This document shows, piece after piece, positions 31,911-44,689 of a stretch of 64,000 bases of DNA. This DNA is from Chalciporus piperatus (taxonomy: Eukaryota > Basidiomycota > Agaricomycetes > Boletales > Boletaceae): assembly GCA_038093975.1 (NCBI GenBank), contig JBBPTG010000111.1:21490-85489 (forward strand), written 5' to 3'. Positions within the stretch are counted from its first letter, which is position 1; each line of letters opens with the position of its first letter. The notes under the pieces were generated by a model. The model ran no database searches. It was not told the DNA's origin and was given only the letters and a program-made list of their open reading frames with translations. A program made the position numbers and the translations under genes.

Positions 31911-32470
31911 CTAGAGGGATCGATTCTGGGGCAGTAATTCCGCGTCGCCAAACCGCCGACCCCGGCGAAAGACCTTCGAGTCTCTCCAATGGCTCTTTCC
32001 CGCTCTAAGCATTGTCGATGGCTGTCTCTGATCCCGATCCCCTTCGGTGAAGGGGAGGTTAGCGAGTTGGTAAAGTGACGCAGATTCGATCTCATCTTGG
32101 TCACGGAACTTAAAACAGAGGCACCGGCTGAGGAGGGCGTCGGGGAGCGTCCACACGCGCCCTCCCCAGCGTTTCCACGCACCATCCTTGTCACCGAATC
32201 CCCATGATTGACCGAGCATGATCAGCGTGATATCGGCGCCACGATACACGTCCGCCATGTAATATAGATGTAGATTCTTCTCACCGGGGAGCTCTCCAAG
32301 GCACTGCAAGTCGAGCTAGTAAGCGTTGCGACTCTATTGAGCGACTGCATTTCTCTCTTTTCGTTCGGACCGTCGGTGTGTATATGTCCTTGATGCTACG
32401 AGATGGCGACGTATTTGATGTCGATGATCGTGTCTGGGTTCGTGCACGGCAACCATTGATCACCAGTAGA
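31911..32470 (-). pseudogene. HET-like protein fragment
   Basis: The minus-strand exon at 32309-31911 reads MADVYRGADITLIMLG and WGGRVWTLPDALLSRC, then SLYQLANLPF. The R/G-W-T-L-P-E/D-LL pattern and the preceding EKNLHLYYMADVYRGAD resemble the second half of basidiomycete HET-type incompatibility proteins. Upstream, after a possible AG acceptor, DIKYVAIS (usually followed by HRW or YVWG) is directly followed by a stop. No complete domain can be assembled, so this is a remnant or an unresolved gene. Confidence 0.5.
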
Positions 32471-33261
32471 GTCGCGAATCATGGGTAAAGCGAGTGAGTT
32501 GAGATGTGTCGTTGATTTCGGTTTTTGTCCTTGTCACGGGAGGAGTACTCTTTGAACGAGCGCAGCCCAAAGTTAACCCCTGAACTTGCGGGTGTAGGGC
32601 TTATGTTGACCCATGTTGTAGATCTCGAGAAAGTCGTCTCGCAATGATTCGATCTGCATGAAGACTTGCGCACCAAGCTGTGCAAATAACCAGATGACAG
32701 GCCAAAGGAGAAGGAGGGAAAACCGAAGCCATTTGCTCGCCCATTGGCATGCCATCGCGGAAAGGGTGGGTGAAGACAAGCCACATGAAGCCCGTTCACC
32801 TGTGGGTTATGACGGGGACTTCATGGGGCCCCGAAGTTGGGTTGATGGACTGTACCGTTAGTTTGCGACATGATATTCCTGTGGTCGGGCTGACGTATCT
32901 CTGTTCCAGCTCGTGTGCTGGGATAAGCGCTAGTGACGCGTCCTAAGGCTAATTAGAAAGACTGCAAGCACTAATGAGAAACCGTCTGTCGATCGTCATC
33001 GGGCTACTGCGCAGTGGCGCAAGTAAACGGGAACCGCTGGTCGATGAAGAAACAAGTGCGCTGAGGGCATACTTTCGAAAAGATGGAGTTCTTCCACTGG
33101 CAGAAGGGGAATAAAATGAATGCACTGATGAGCGAAATGGTGTTCTCGTCGTGACCTGCGAATGAGGAGCACAAATACAACTTACTGGAGAAGTAAGCCT
33201 TTACGCTCAGAAACCAGCAGTACCAACTGTTCATTATCTTGTCTACTCAACAAATAATCAT
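32471..33261. other. Gene-poor DNA with one hydrophobic open frame
   Basis: At 32573-32779 (minus) a 68-codon frame has a clear membrane-like stretch (FSLLLLWPVIWLFAQLG) followed by a charged tail. It has no recognised family and no evident partner exons. The rest shows nothing supported. Confidence 0.35.
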
Positions 33262-33482
33262 CATGCTGTCGCTCGGGCCGATGCACCATGTGCTCCCATC
33301 GACTCATGGGTCCAGGCCGTTCGACATGCCGGGAAGCCGTTGACATGGCATCATTGCGGTAAAATCCGAGCTCTGAAACTTGTCTGAAACGAAACTTTGT
33401 CGAGCACATGATCGCAGACCCTTGGAAGAGTAGGAACGACTGTCTTCCTACCTACTAATGGGCTGCCTACGGCCCGGAGACC
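33262..33482 (+). repeat. Dispersed repeat of about 200 bp, copy 1
   Basis: Starts atgctgtcgctcgggcc and ends ctactaatgggctgcctacg. A diverged copy is at 59212-59411, and the last 50 nt recur at about 55727-55775. No coding capacity or tRNA/5S-like promoter boxes were recognised. Confidence 0.8.
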
Positions 33483-33680
33483 AGCATAGACCCGGAGTAA
33501 GTGGAATTCCAGTTCATCCGTGCCGAACTTACTTAGTTCTCTAGGTACCTTGATAGTTTACCATACTGCCGCCGCAACTGGTCCCGCGAGTACACGCGCA
33601 TAGCTGTGCTTGCCACTGCAATATAAGTCAAACGGCATAAATGATGTATCGTCAACGGCTCTTACAGCCACTCAACAAAC

Positions 33681-34979
33681 ATGCTCATGAGCCTACACCC
33701 GAGGCGCCGAGCTCAGATCACTCTCATAGTGTTTACCACCCTCACTCCGAGTCTTGCTGCTCTTCAAAATGTGACTGTTGACGATACCGTTCTTGTCGGC
33801 GCTGTGGTTCCCGCGTACTTGCCCGATCCGTCGTATTGGAACACAGGGCAAGATTGCACAGGGTGCTTCGTTCAGCCGGACCCCTCAAAGGCGTACAATG
33901 GCACATGGCATGATGTGACCTATGGTCCAGGCAACGGATTTGCTCCATCGATGTCCTTTTCTTTCACAGGCAAGCTCATAATTATTGACCCTCTGATAAG
34001 CCTTGACTTCGTGTGGTGGTTTCGACAGGAAGCGCTGTCTACATATTTTTCATCCTTGCCAATAACGTGCCCTCCGCTACGACACTCACAAATGTGAGCT
34101 TCCTGTTGGATGGGGTCAACGCCGGCACCTTCACACACCAACCTTCGTCAAGCACGAGTTACCAATACAACGTGGCGGTTTATGCAAATGATGCCTTGCC
34201 ATTCGGTCAGCACAACATGGTGGTGGAACCGGCCGACACAAACATAAACGCGAGCAACGTTCTGATCCTGTTCGACTACTTGATCTATACGTATGTTCTA
34301 TGTCTTATCATGCAACGCGTAATTCTCATGTATAAGTTTGTACAAATAGTACCAACACTGTGACGTCCAGCTCCGTCTCATCATCGACATCATCAATAGT
34401 CCCAAGCTCATCTCCTTCCCAAACCTCCTCAGCAACGGGTCGCACATCTTCGCCGTCAAACAATGGCGCACTCATTGGTGGCATAGTGGCAGGAGTTGTT
34501 GTCGCCCTCGCGTTGGTCATTGCATTCTTGTGGTATCGGAGATATAAGCGACGCAATCACTATATCTCCCCATCAACGGGAGAGACCATCGATGATTTTG
34601 CTCCACCTGCTACAGCCGGCCCGATGTTCTACAGAGATGACCCTTCACTATTTCAAGAAATGGGCGTCCCCTCCTCCAAGGTATGTACAACACATCTCCG
34701 TCAAATCTGTCGGCCTAGAATGACGTATATCCTCAGCCGGAAGGGTTTAGAACTCTTGGGCCCTCGTCCTCGCCTCCTCTGCCATCTTCAACTCCATCCG
34801 TATTCACTTCAAATTCGGGTTCAGATCGTCCCGCACCCATCGCTGTTAATGGTCTCCTTGAACAGGTGGGGCTGCTAAGGGATGAAGTGGCGCATCTCCG
34901 CCAGGAGCGGAACATATATGAGATGGATACATTGCCTCCTCCTGGGTACTCTGAACAGTCCAATGGACGCGACAGATAG
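33681..34979 (+). CDS. Secreted-domain, single-pass membrane protein with Ser/Thr stalk and PPxY tail
   Basis: Four exons (33681-33969, 34029-34290, 34350-34680, 34737-34979) give 374 residues. A signal peptide (residues about 1-27) is followed by an extracellular region of about 160 residues with N-glycosylation sites. Then come a Ser/Thr stalk (SSSVSSSTSSIVPSSS), one transmembrane helix (IVAGVVVALALVIAFLW), a basic stop-transfer (YRRYKRR) and a cytoplasmic tail. The tail has a short coiled coil (LLEQVGLLRDEVAHLRQE) and ends LPPPGYSEQSNGRDR, a PPxY-type WW-binding motif. Such proteins are frequent in agaricomycetes without assigned function; topology suggests a wall sensor or receptor-like role, which is inference. 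Intron 1 has a GC donor (ACAG then GCAAGC) and joins SFTG to SAVYIFFIL. Confidence 0.85.
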
Positions 34980-35375
34980 CTTTACGGTCTCGTCTCGTCT
35001 GAGCAGGGTCGGACATTTGATACGCTCCGTTAGTGTCGATATTAATACATAGATTGACGCTACGTCTCTCCTTCAATCCCGTATATCATTCCTTTTTTTC
35101 CCGGACTTTTTGTCATCACGAGGATCCTCGAGCTTCTTGACACCACAGTTTCCAAATGCAACACGATAGTGCCTCATTCAGTGGATCGATACCGCGTACG
35201 CTACTCTTACACCAACTCTATAATGCAACGAACCTATCACTTTTGAGTTACCAACAACATCTCGAGCACCCCCACGCTCGAGAGACAATGAGAATGAACG
35301 AAGAGGAAGGCAGAATGGGTGGAAGGAAGGGAGCAATACTCGTGCGCGGGCCCCAGTCCCGCCAATCCGCAATGC
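34980..35375. other. Convergent intergenic region
   Basis: Lies between the stop codons of the plus-strand membrane protein and the minus-strand chitinase. It should hold both 3' UTRs; a T-rich run (about 35092-35100) is the only notable feature. Confidence 0.4.
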
Positions 35376-37528
<2,153 letters not shown>

Positions 37529-39724
37529 CCTAGGCTAGGGAAGCGACAAAAGACGGAGACCTTGGCAGAGAACAAAGAAAGAAAACCGTCGAGCTTAGAA
37601 GTGGGCACGGAGACGGTATCAACCTCAGGATTGAGATACAATGCCCGTCTTTATGCGCATCCTGTGACCCACGTGGTCAGACAACGTTATCCCCCTTCCT
37701 TCCGCCGATACGAACCACGAGAATTCGTAGCTCTCAGGAGACGATTACCGGTTCCGATTCACCCAGCTGGCAGAAGCTCGGGACAGTGATACAGTCTTGG
37801 TCGCAGCATATGGATTGCTATGATGACCGGGGTGATTGTTCCAGGTAGTCACGAGGTAGGAGCGCTACGCGCGGCACTGAAACCGAGATTAGAATGGCAA
37901 TGGCATGCTGGCAGGCCCTACAAGGACTACCTGCGGGCTCTGAGTTGCTCATATGGTTGGCTTAAGTCCTACTGAACTAGACAAAGATAGGTCAAGTGAG
38001 GACGTGTGTGGTGAATCAACGGGACCGAATGCGTACCGATGCATGCGCTAGCGTACATAGATGCTCTACAATTCCCCATTAGGACCACTTCAGGCGGCGC
38101 AGATGGGAGAAGAGGTGGGTGACTACGAGGGGCTCAAAGCAGGTCCAAAGAAGAGACCGATCAGAGATCTCGTGCACAGGCACCATGAGAAACCGACTCG
38201 CATGCGCACACAGTTGACTCTCGATGATAAGCTGAGATGCGGATAACAGATGCATCGATTGAATCGATGGTGACGAGTATAATTGGCCTATGCATCGACC
38301 CGCGATAACAGCCTCGATGAGGAAAGAAAGAAGTCCGAAGGTCCATGCAGCCCCTCATGCACAGATCGATGATGCGAATCCGAGCTCAACGCACCCGGAT
38401 TCGAATTTGAATGGTTACGACGCAGTGCGTGCACCAAATCTGATTCCAAGGAGAAGTAAGTTGTGCTTGAACAGATCATTGTATCGTGATCTGTGCAAAA
38501 AAAAACCCAACTGCATACCATTTGGTGCATCAAGTTTCTTGTGTGTCGTGACTGAGCATGTGGCACTTGGGTGTGAATCTCTCCCGTCCAGAGAGGTATG
38601 CTTCATACCCGCAATCGTCCATCTTAGAGGACAAAGTAGAGCGTCTGAGACAATCTCCACGAGGTCGTGCGTACACCAAGGTTCAGCGTTCAGTGCTGGC
38701 AAGGTTTAGGGTCCGCGGACGTGACCAAGACACGTCACTAGACCCGTAAGTACGTTACCACGTTGGTCCCGCATCTTGTTAAGGTTCTGTGGCGACGATT
38801 CCGACGAGTCGACAAGGCATCCACCCTACAAAGGTGTCAGCGCAGAACCCCAATCGACCGTAAACAGCAACAAGGAGAAGATAACCATGGCACATCTGCC
38901 AGTGGAGGATTTCTCCCGGAATGTGTGTTCTGGGCCCAGTCGGTCACCGCACCTCGAGTATCAAGGATTTCTTCGTGAAGCCAGATACTGGTGACGGTAG
39001 TGTTGTCGTCGAGCTTCTGGGGAGCTAGCCGACGAATTCTCAAGGCTGTGTTCCAGACGGTGCTTGAACATCAAGTTTCCGATCTGCGACCAAAATCGCG
39101 TCCTTTCGATGGAATCTTCAGCTTACAGGCCCAGTACGCTCTTTGTGAGCCCCCACTGCCAGACCTTGATAGACTTTCGCAACACTGAATATCTACAGGT
39201 TGGAACTTAGGAGGCACCTCTGGCCGACTCTCTACAAAATCCTCATGCTAATGGGAAATCTGGCGTACGTGCTTGTCGAGCAGTCTGGCATATCCTTGAT
39301 TTCTTATTCAGGATCAAAACCTGGTCGTCTACTGAGAAACTATTAGCTTCGGATTCCCAGAATGAGACGATGGATGCTTTATCTCGCTCTCCGACAACTG
39401 GTACCGGAAAATAGGGGCGTGGATGAGGCGGCGAAGGAGTTACATGCTTTCACCCACATCTCAACGCTGACGGCGTTTGCATAGAACAGAGTGTCATTCG
39501 CAATTGGAAGGCAACGGGTGGTTTTCGCCAAGGGTTGCATGAAGTAAAAGATTCATGTCGATGAGTACTTCACTGGGACCACTGGTGCCCAGGTCCAATC
39601 GCTAATATCTATGCGGCACTGGCATTGTAGAGAAGCCACAAGACTTTAGAATCATCGTGTTCGCGTTTTCATGCAATTGGCGGCGTTGTACCTCAATGGG
39701 TTGACAGTCAGACAGACAACCACA
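37529..39724. other. Long gene-poor region, part 1
   Basis: Open frames are short, overlap on both strands and resemble no family. About 39000-39200 (plus) has a slightly coding-like look but no motif. The upstream region of the chitinase gene occupies the first few hundred bases. Confidence 0.4.
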
Positions 39725-39763
39725 CGCAAACGCAAACGCAAACGCAAACGCAAACGCAAACGC
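39725..39763. repeat. CGCAAA hexanucleotide microsatellite
   Basis: Six perfect units of CGCAAA followed by a partial one; degenerate units (ACGCGAACGCGG) continue to about 39860. Confidence 0.93.
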
Positions 39764-41380
39764 GGATGCGAACGCATGATAGCATTCAAATTCCATGCAC
39801 TCGCATTCGCGTTTGTATGTGAACGCTGGTGGGCGATCACTCGCTCACGCGAACGCGGACATGGGCGACTCGGATGCGGCAATAACAATATATATGTGCA
39901 TGCGTGCATGGAACTGAGCTGACTGTAATTTACAAGGAAGGGGTTGAAACGTTGGCCAACCAGTGCCAATGTAATTGTTGTACTCCGGGACTGACTCGTT
40001 CAACTCTTCGTCCGCATTCCGATGCCCTCCGATGCCGGTGGGTCGTGAGGAACCTGTACACCTCAGTTCGATTAAATTTTCCACCAAAGCACCTGCATGC
40101 CTGGCATTGCCTCCTGCCACTAGTAGTAGTGGTAGTCCAGGTAACTAGTCTGGTGACCAGACTACCAGGTAACGACCCTCGTCATACTGCTCTCGTGACT
40201 ACCAGGTTTAACTTCGTTCCGTTTTCGCAGCCGCATTGATCAGCATTAATCACAATAGCTCACCATCAAACTTACTAGTGACTCGGACCTTGGCAACGCA
40301 ACTTCGGGCGACTCAGTTCCCCGTCGCCGAGAAAAACGATGCATAAGATGTCGTTTTCCCGCCAAATGTCAGTTCTCTGACTATTCAAGTTCCCATTGTT
40401 CTAAGTTCCCTCCACCCCGATGGCGGCGGCGCGACGCAAAGCAGCCAAATATAGTATAAATACTGTTCTAATTTTCTAACCCCTACTGGGTCCCATCATC
40501 GTCAGGCATCGAGGTGAGATGATGTTGGCGTTTCCGTGAACGAACGAACGAAGCGTTTACAGGTGTACCTGGGGTGCACCGACTCAACGATTAACACAGG
40601 CGGCCTATCGCCACATTCATTCATGGAAGCTTCCATTGACAACCTCTTCTTTGGGTCGTGTCGACAATGTGGGAGGATCAGGCAGAGTCTTGGCATAACT
40701 TTCTGGGTCGTAGGAATTTCATCCCCGGCCCACCAATCCCCAAAATCAACCCTCAAAGTTTCCTTCTAGAAGAAGCTTCATAAAGGTGAATTTGACAATA
40801 AGCCAAACACTCCTTACCCTCTTCGGTCAGGATGACTTTGTCATAGATAAGTAGATTGTTCAGACATGCATCATCACAAACCGGAAACTGACACTCGTCC
40901 CACTCTTAAAACCATGCAGCATTCGACTCAGGGCGCATCAAATTGCTAATTTTCATTCGGCGGATATGACACGAAGTATTCGGGATGAAGTAATGCTTCG
41001 TCGCAGTCGTCAATCCATCCGTTAGCCTCGACACTCCGTCGAGAATCGAGATGCCATTCCAACGATGTGGTAGTAGAACATTCCGAATCCGGCGGGTCGA
41101 ACGCGGCTTCACACTCCCGGAACAAGCAGCATTTACTCGTCAATATTACATCAACCACTCGATGTCCATCAAATAACTTACTCTCCATGGTACAAAAGCA
41201 CAATTTACTCGTGTTAGGTGTCACTTCTCTTCTCGTAACATCACTTCTTAATCTCCTGAGACTCCCGCCGCGGTCATACCTCGCCGAATCCGAAGGTCTC
41301 TCGCCCAGAAGGGTGTAGCATGTCCCGTCATAATGCAGTGCTGTCTTTTGAGAAACAGCTTCTCGACCGGCTCTGCGAGC
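39764..41380. other. Long gene-poor region, part 2
   Basis: No supported gene. A 9-bp-arm palindrome (TAGTCTGGTGACCAGACTA) sits at 40146-40164. The final part is the promoter region of the cerato-platanin gene. Confidence 0.4.
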
Positions 41381-41381
41381 G

Positions 41382-41388
41382 TATAAAT
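41382..41388 (+). promoter_or_regulatory. TATA box of the cerato-platanin gene
   Basis: TATAAAT lies 73-79 nt upstream of the start codon at 41461, followed by a pyrimidine-rich stretch (tatccctctctcccctcg) where transcription may start. Position and sequence are typical of strongly expressed fungal genes. Confidence 0.65.
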
Positions 41389-41460
41389 TAGCTCATGTTC
41401 GTCGCTTGAGCCAGTATCCCTCTCTCCCCTCGTTTACTTCATTGGACCTCCAAGCTCACC

Positions 41461-41901
41461 ATGTTCCACCTCTCAACCCTCTTCGTTTCCCTCCTAACCC
41501 TCGCCCTGCGCGCACAGGCGCAGACAGCTACCACCATCTCATATGACACTACGTACGACAACGCCGACCTCCCCCTCACCGACGTCGCCTGTTCTGACGG
41601 TGCTAATGGCCTGATAACCAAACATTACACCACCCTCGGCTCTATCACCTCCTTCCCCTTTGTCGGCGGGTCATACACCGTCTCAGGCTGGAATTCCACT
41701 CAATGTGGGGTTTGTAATGCCATCACGTACGGCACTCAAACGATATACGTGGTCAATGTGGACAGGTCCACGACGGGCTTTACGGTCTCTCAGGAAGCGA
41801 TGGATGCGTTGACGGATAATCAAGCGGTTTCTCTGGGAAGGGTAGACGTGACGTATGTAGAGGTGTCCCCGAGTCAGTGTGGGATGCCGGTCACGAACTA
41901 A
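41461..41901 (+). CDS. Cerato-platanin family secreted protein
   Basis: A single exon of 146 codons. A signal peptide ends near ALRAQAQ; the mature part begins with TATTISYDTTYDNADLPL, the conserved family start. Four cysteines (VACSDG, CGVC, SQCGMP) can form the two family disulfides, and SFPFVGGSYTVSGWNS and LGRVDVTYVEV are conserved segments. Cerato-platanins are small expansin-like fungal proteins that bind chitin oligomers, act at the cell surface and can elicit plant defence. The size is normal (about 120 mature residues) and nothing suggests damage. Confidence 0.95.
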   Translation: MFHLSTLFVSLLTLALRAQAQTATTISYDTTYDNADLPLTDVACSDGANGLITKHYTTLGSITSFPFVGGSYTVSGWNSTQCGVCNAITYGTQTIYVVNVDRSTTGFTVSQEAMDALTDNQAVSLGRVDVTYVEVSPSQCGMPVTN

Positions 41902-42986
41902 AAGACGTGCATTGGTTGATGGTGAGCGATCGTCCGTTCCTTTGGCGTTTTGGCTGACGGCTAACATTGGTTCAGCTCGTCACATTACGTGTGTTTCACG
42001 TTGATAATGCAAGGCTTTAGGACGTAAGTACGACTCTATTAGGACTCTGTTTGACTGGGTTATTGGACATTGTCATGTCGGTCGGATGAGTGGACGATGT
42101 ATCTACGTTGTATCTACGCCCGTCGCGGTTCCTGGACTGTTATATGGACATGTATATGATCATTCTGAATGTTACATACTGGTTACTAGTACTTAGTACT
42201 GTAAGTCTGTAACGATGACGCATTACAAAATGACGCATTGGGAATCTGTGCTCGAATAGGCTCGAATCCAGTCCCTTTCCATCTTGCAATTGGTTCACGT
42301 TCGATCGAGGTATGTGCACCTTTGTGAATACCTCCTTAGCCACAACAACGCCTTGTATCACAGTAGCATTGGCCTCCGGCCCTCGAGTTGTACCTCAGCC
42401 ACTCGCAACAGTCCAAGCTGTCGTGTGATTCCAGTCCTGTCACCCCAGCGATTCTTGCAGGCATGCATCAGGAAAAGGTCACCCCTCTGGGGTGACTGGA
42501 TGCAGGCAGTGCAGTCAATCAGACCCCCAGAGAAGCCAACTGCTGACAGCTATGTCGGTTTCTGTCTGCAGTCCTCTACAGTATGACAGTACATAGCAGC
42601 AGCTTAGCTTGTTGCAACAAATAAATTCACTTTAATACTCTTACGACCCTCTGCAACCTCCTCCGAGTCTCCCTTATCTTCGTCATCACCGGGCGCGTCG
42701 TCACTAGCCTCGTCGATCATCGCGCGATTATCTGCCTTGTTCGTCCTCGTCACCTTGGTCCAATTTCGGCCGAAAACCGGGGCGCGAGGTCATGTCGATT
42801 GCTCATACGGCCTTGCTCATTTCCAGACCACTTGCTCGGTCCTATCGCGTTCTCGCGTCCCCGATTGGTTTTCGTGCGTCCGCGATCGTGCACAGGCCTA
42901 TCTTTTTCACCCGTTTTCGTTTCCCCCTGGCTCGACTTCGACGACCTCCGGATTGCTCGACTCGCAGTCTGATGACTTGACGTGAA
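41902..42986. other. Gene-poor DNA downstream of cerato-platanin
   Basis: The 3' flank of the cerato-platanin gene and then pyrimidine-rich DNA from about 42640 on. No supported gene. Confidence 0.4.
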
Positions 42987-43066
42987 CGCTCAATTCGCTT
43001 TTGTTCCCGCTCGCGAGTGTCTCCTCGAGTGGGCCGTGAAGCCGTCGAATGGCTCTTGCGACTCGT
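42987..43066. repeat. Direct repeat of about 80 bp, copy 1
   Basis: Shares the core ctcctcgagt, ccgtcgaatggctct and nearby segments with 43510-43588, about 520 bp away, at moderate identity. Both lie in a stretch where CTCGTTTGGCATG also recurs (about 43200, 43700 and again at 58873). Confidence 0.6.
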
Positions 43067-43509
43067 CGTATCGTATTTCTTCGTAGCCAGATGAGTTCGC
43101 TCTGTCGCTCTGGATCGAACCTGATACGACTATGAACGCGAATGTTTGAACAAGTTGACACTTGGGAGATTGTTTTTTATTTATTCTGATACGTGGGACA
43201 GCTCGTTTGGCATGACGAATGTCTCTTCGTACGTGATGGTATAGTTGTCGGAGACCGGAATCGCGCCAGACATAGGGAGTGACGTCCGCTAAGAGCATAC
43301 CCAACACGGCCCAAAGGACGACGAGAGCGAAGCAGGAGAGTGATTGCGCGAATAGGAAGTCGATGAATATTCGGAAACCGACACCGATGTAGGTCGAAGG
43401 AACGGGGTTGTCGTCATACAAAGTGGTGGAGGACTGCACCCTGTTCCATGGAGTCTTGGTATGTCTCGTCGAGCATATCGCGCGACAACCCAGCCGTCCG
43501 ATGCTTTGA

Positions 43510-43588
43510 CGTGTCCGCTCGATTTGCTTTTTGCCCGCTCGTGATCGCCTCCTCGAGTCCGTAATGCCGTCGAATGGCTCTGGCTCGA
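43510..43588. repeat. Direct repeat of about 80 bp, copy 2
   Basis: Partner of 42987-43066. The intervening minus-strand frame (43658-42990) includes one membrane-like stretch (LSCFALVVLWAVLGMLLA), but no family was recognised, so no gene is called. Confidence 0.6.
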
Positions 43589-43694
43589 TGTGTCCGCTTC
43601 GACGCTCGAGGCCTTGACTAGCGCGCTCGAACCCTCCGATTGCGCTCATGACCCTCACGAGTTTGTTAGGTAGTCCTCGTGGTTTGGTCCGCCT

Positions 43695-44030
43695 TTATGG
43701 CTCGTTTGGCATGCGTGATCGGGTCCATTCATAGTCGTTGCTGCCCAGTCTTTGTGGGGTGTCCGAGTTGTTCTCTGCACCAATCAGTGCTCTGAATGCA
43801 TCTTCAGTGTCGCTGGTAAGTTCTTCCTTCTGTTCGTCGAGCAGTATGCTCTGGAGGTTATCCATCGAGTCTTCAATCGCGTTCGCTATCGACGTGGCAG
43901 TGGTATCCGTGGATGTCCTCGCTGTGTGTCCTTCAACTAATCCTGGGAATTGTGCATGTTCGGGAGCGAGAAGTTGTGTGTTCAGTGGCGTTCGATCATG
44001 GATGCCATTGTTTGTCCCAGTTAAAAACAC
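43695..44030 (-). CDS. Uncertain small acidic protein, possible fragment
   Basis: A 111-codon minus-strand frame with Asp/Glu-rich, coil-like composition (NAIEDSMDNLQSILLDEQ, EELTSDTEDAFRALIG). It looks more coding-like than neighbouring frames, but has no known domain and ends at the MPNEP stretch related to a repeat seen at 58.87 kb. It could be part of a repeat-borne gene. Confidence 0.3.
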   Translation of the reverse strand: MFLTGTNNGIHDRTPLNTQLLAPEHAQFPGLVEGHTARTSTDTTATSIANAIEDSMDNLQSILLDEQKEELTSDTEDAFRALIGAENNSDTPQRLGSNDYEWTRSRMPNEP

Positions 44031-44171
44031 GAACGCACAGGTACCCGCAACAATTCAAACCTACAATGCCCCGGGCCACTAAAGCTGAGATCCGACAGCA
44101 GCGCATAGCAGTTTGTGCCGTTCATTCTTTCAGCGGCCACATTTATTGACTCTGCCATCTAGCAACAACTC

Positions 44172-44546
44172 GTGCTTGACGCCTCGCGCGCTCCTATGCT
44201 TACCCTTCGAGACGAGTTTGAATCAACCCAGGACAACAATAAGCCCGACATTTTCTTCTTTGGACTTCCCCTTAGCGTTCAACAATTCCACAAATTCAAG
44301 GTGGAGCATGGTTGCAAGGACGGGGTCCAGAAATTACAAGAGCTGGTCGGGTACCCCAACCTCAGCCGCCGCTTACCGTTGCAACCCGTGAGCAAATGCC
44401 ACACTGTGTTGTGTCTCTATTCCAACTGGCTGAAGAAGAGTGAGCGTCCTGACACAAAGAAAGTGATTGAAGACCTGCGGACCATACTTTCTATCGATCC
44501 TAACATAGACCCGATGTGGTACTCCGGGGACCCAAAAAAAAAATAG
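44172..44546 (+). CDS. Uncertain hypothetical protein, 124 residues
   Basis: An open plus-strand frame with coding-like composition (DIFFFGLPLSVQQFHKF, VSKCHTVLCLYSNWLKK). It ends in PKKK at a run of nine A residues, so the end could be affected by a length change in that run. No family recognised. Confidence 0.35.
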   Translation: MLDASRAPMLTLRDEFESTQDNNKPDIFFFGLPLSVQQFHKFKVEHGCKDGVQKLQELVGYPNLSRRLPLQPVSKCHTVLCLYSNWLKKSERPDTKKVIEDLRTILSIDPNIDPMWYSGDPKKK

Positions 44547-44689
44547 GTGAGCCCATTGACTTTTACCTTGTATCGCTGGGGAATCTGATATGCTCATTGT
44601 TTCCTATCTCTTATTGCCATAATTTGGCCACCACGCTGTCTATGCATATGAACTTTTCTAGGCTTTATTTGTCATTCCACGCTGTTCCG

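Noticed and set aside
39725..39763. CGCAAA repeat as a telomere-like or CRISPR-like array
   Set aside because: It is a simple hexamer with no spacers, not a fungal telomere unit (TTAGGG); similar Asn-Ala codon runs occur in the FHA-RING gene.
40146..40164. Palindrome TAGTCTGGTGACCAGACTA as a terminator or operator
   Set aside because: Isolated in non-coding DNA far from any gene start or end; such short palindromes arise by chance.
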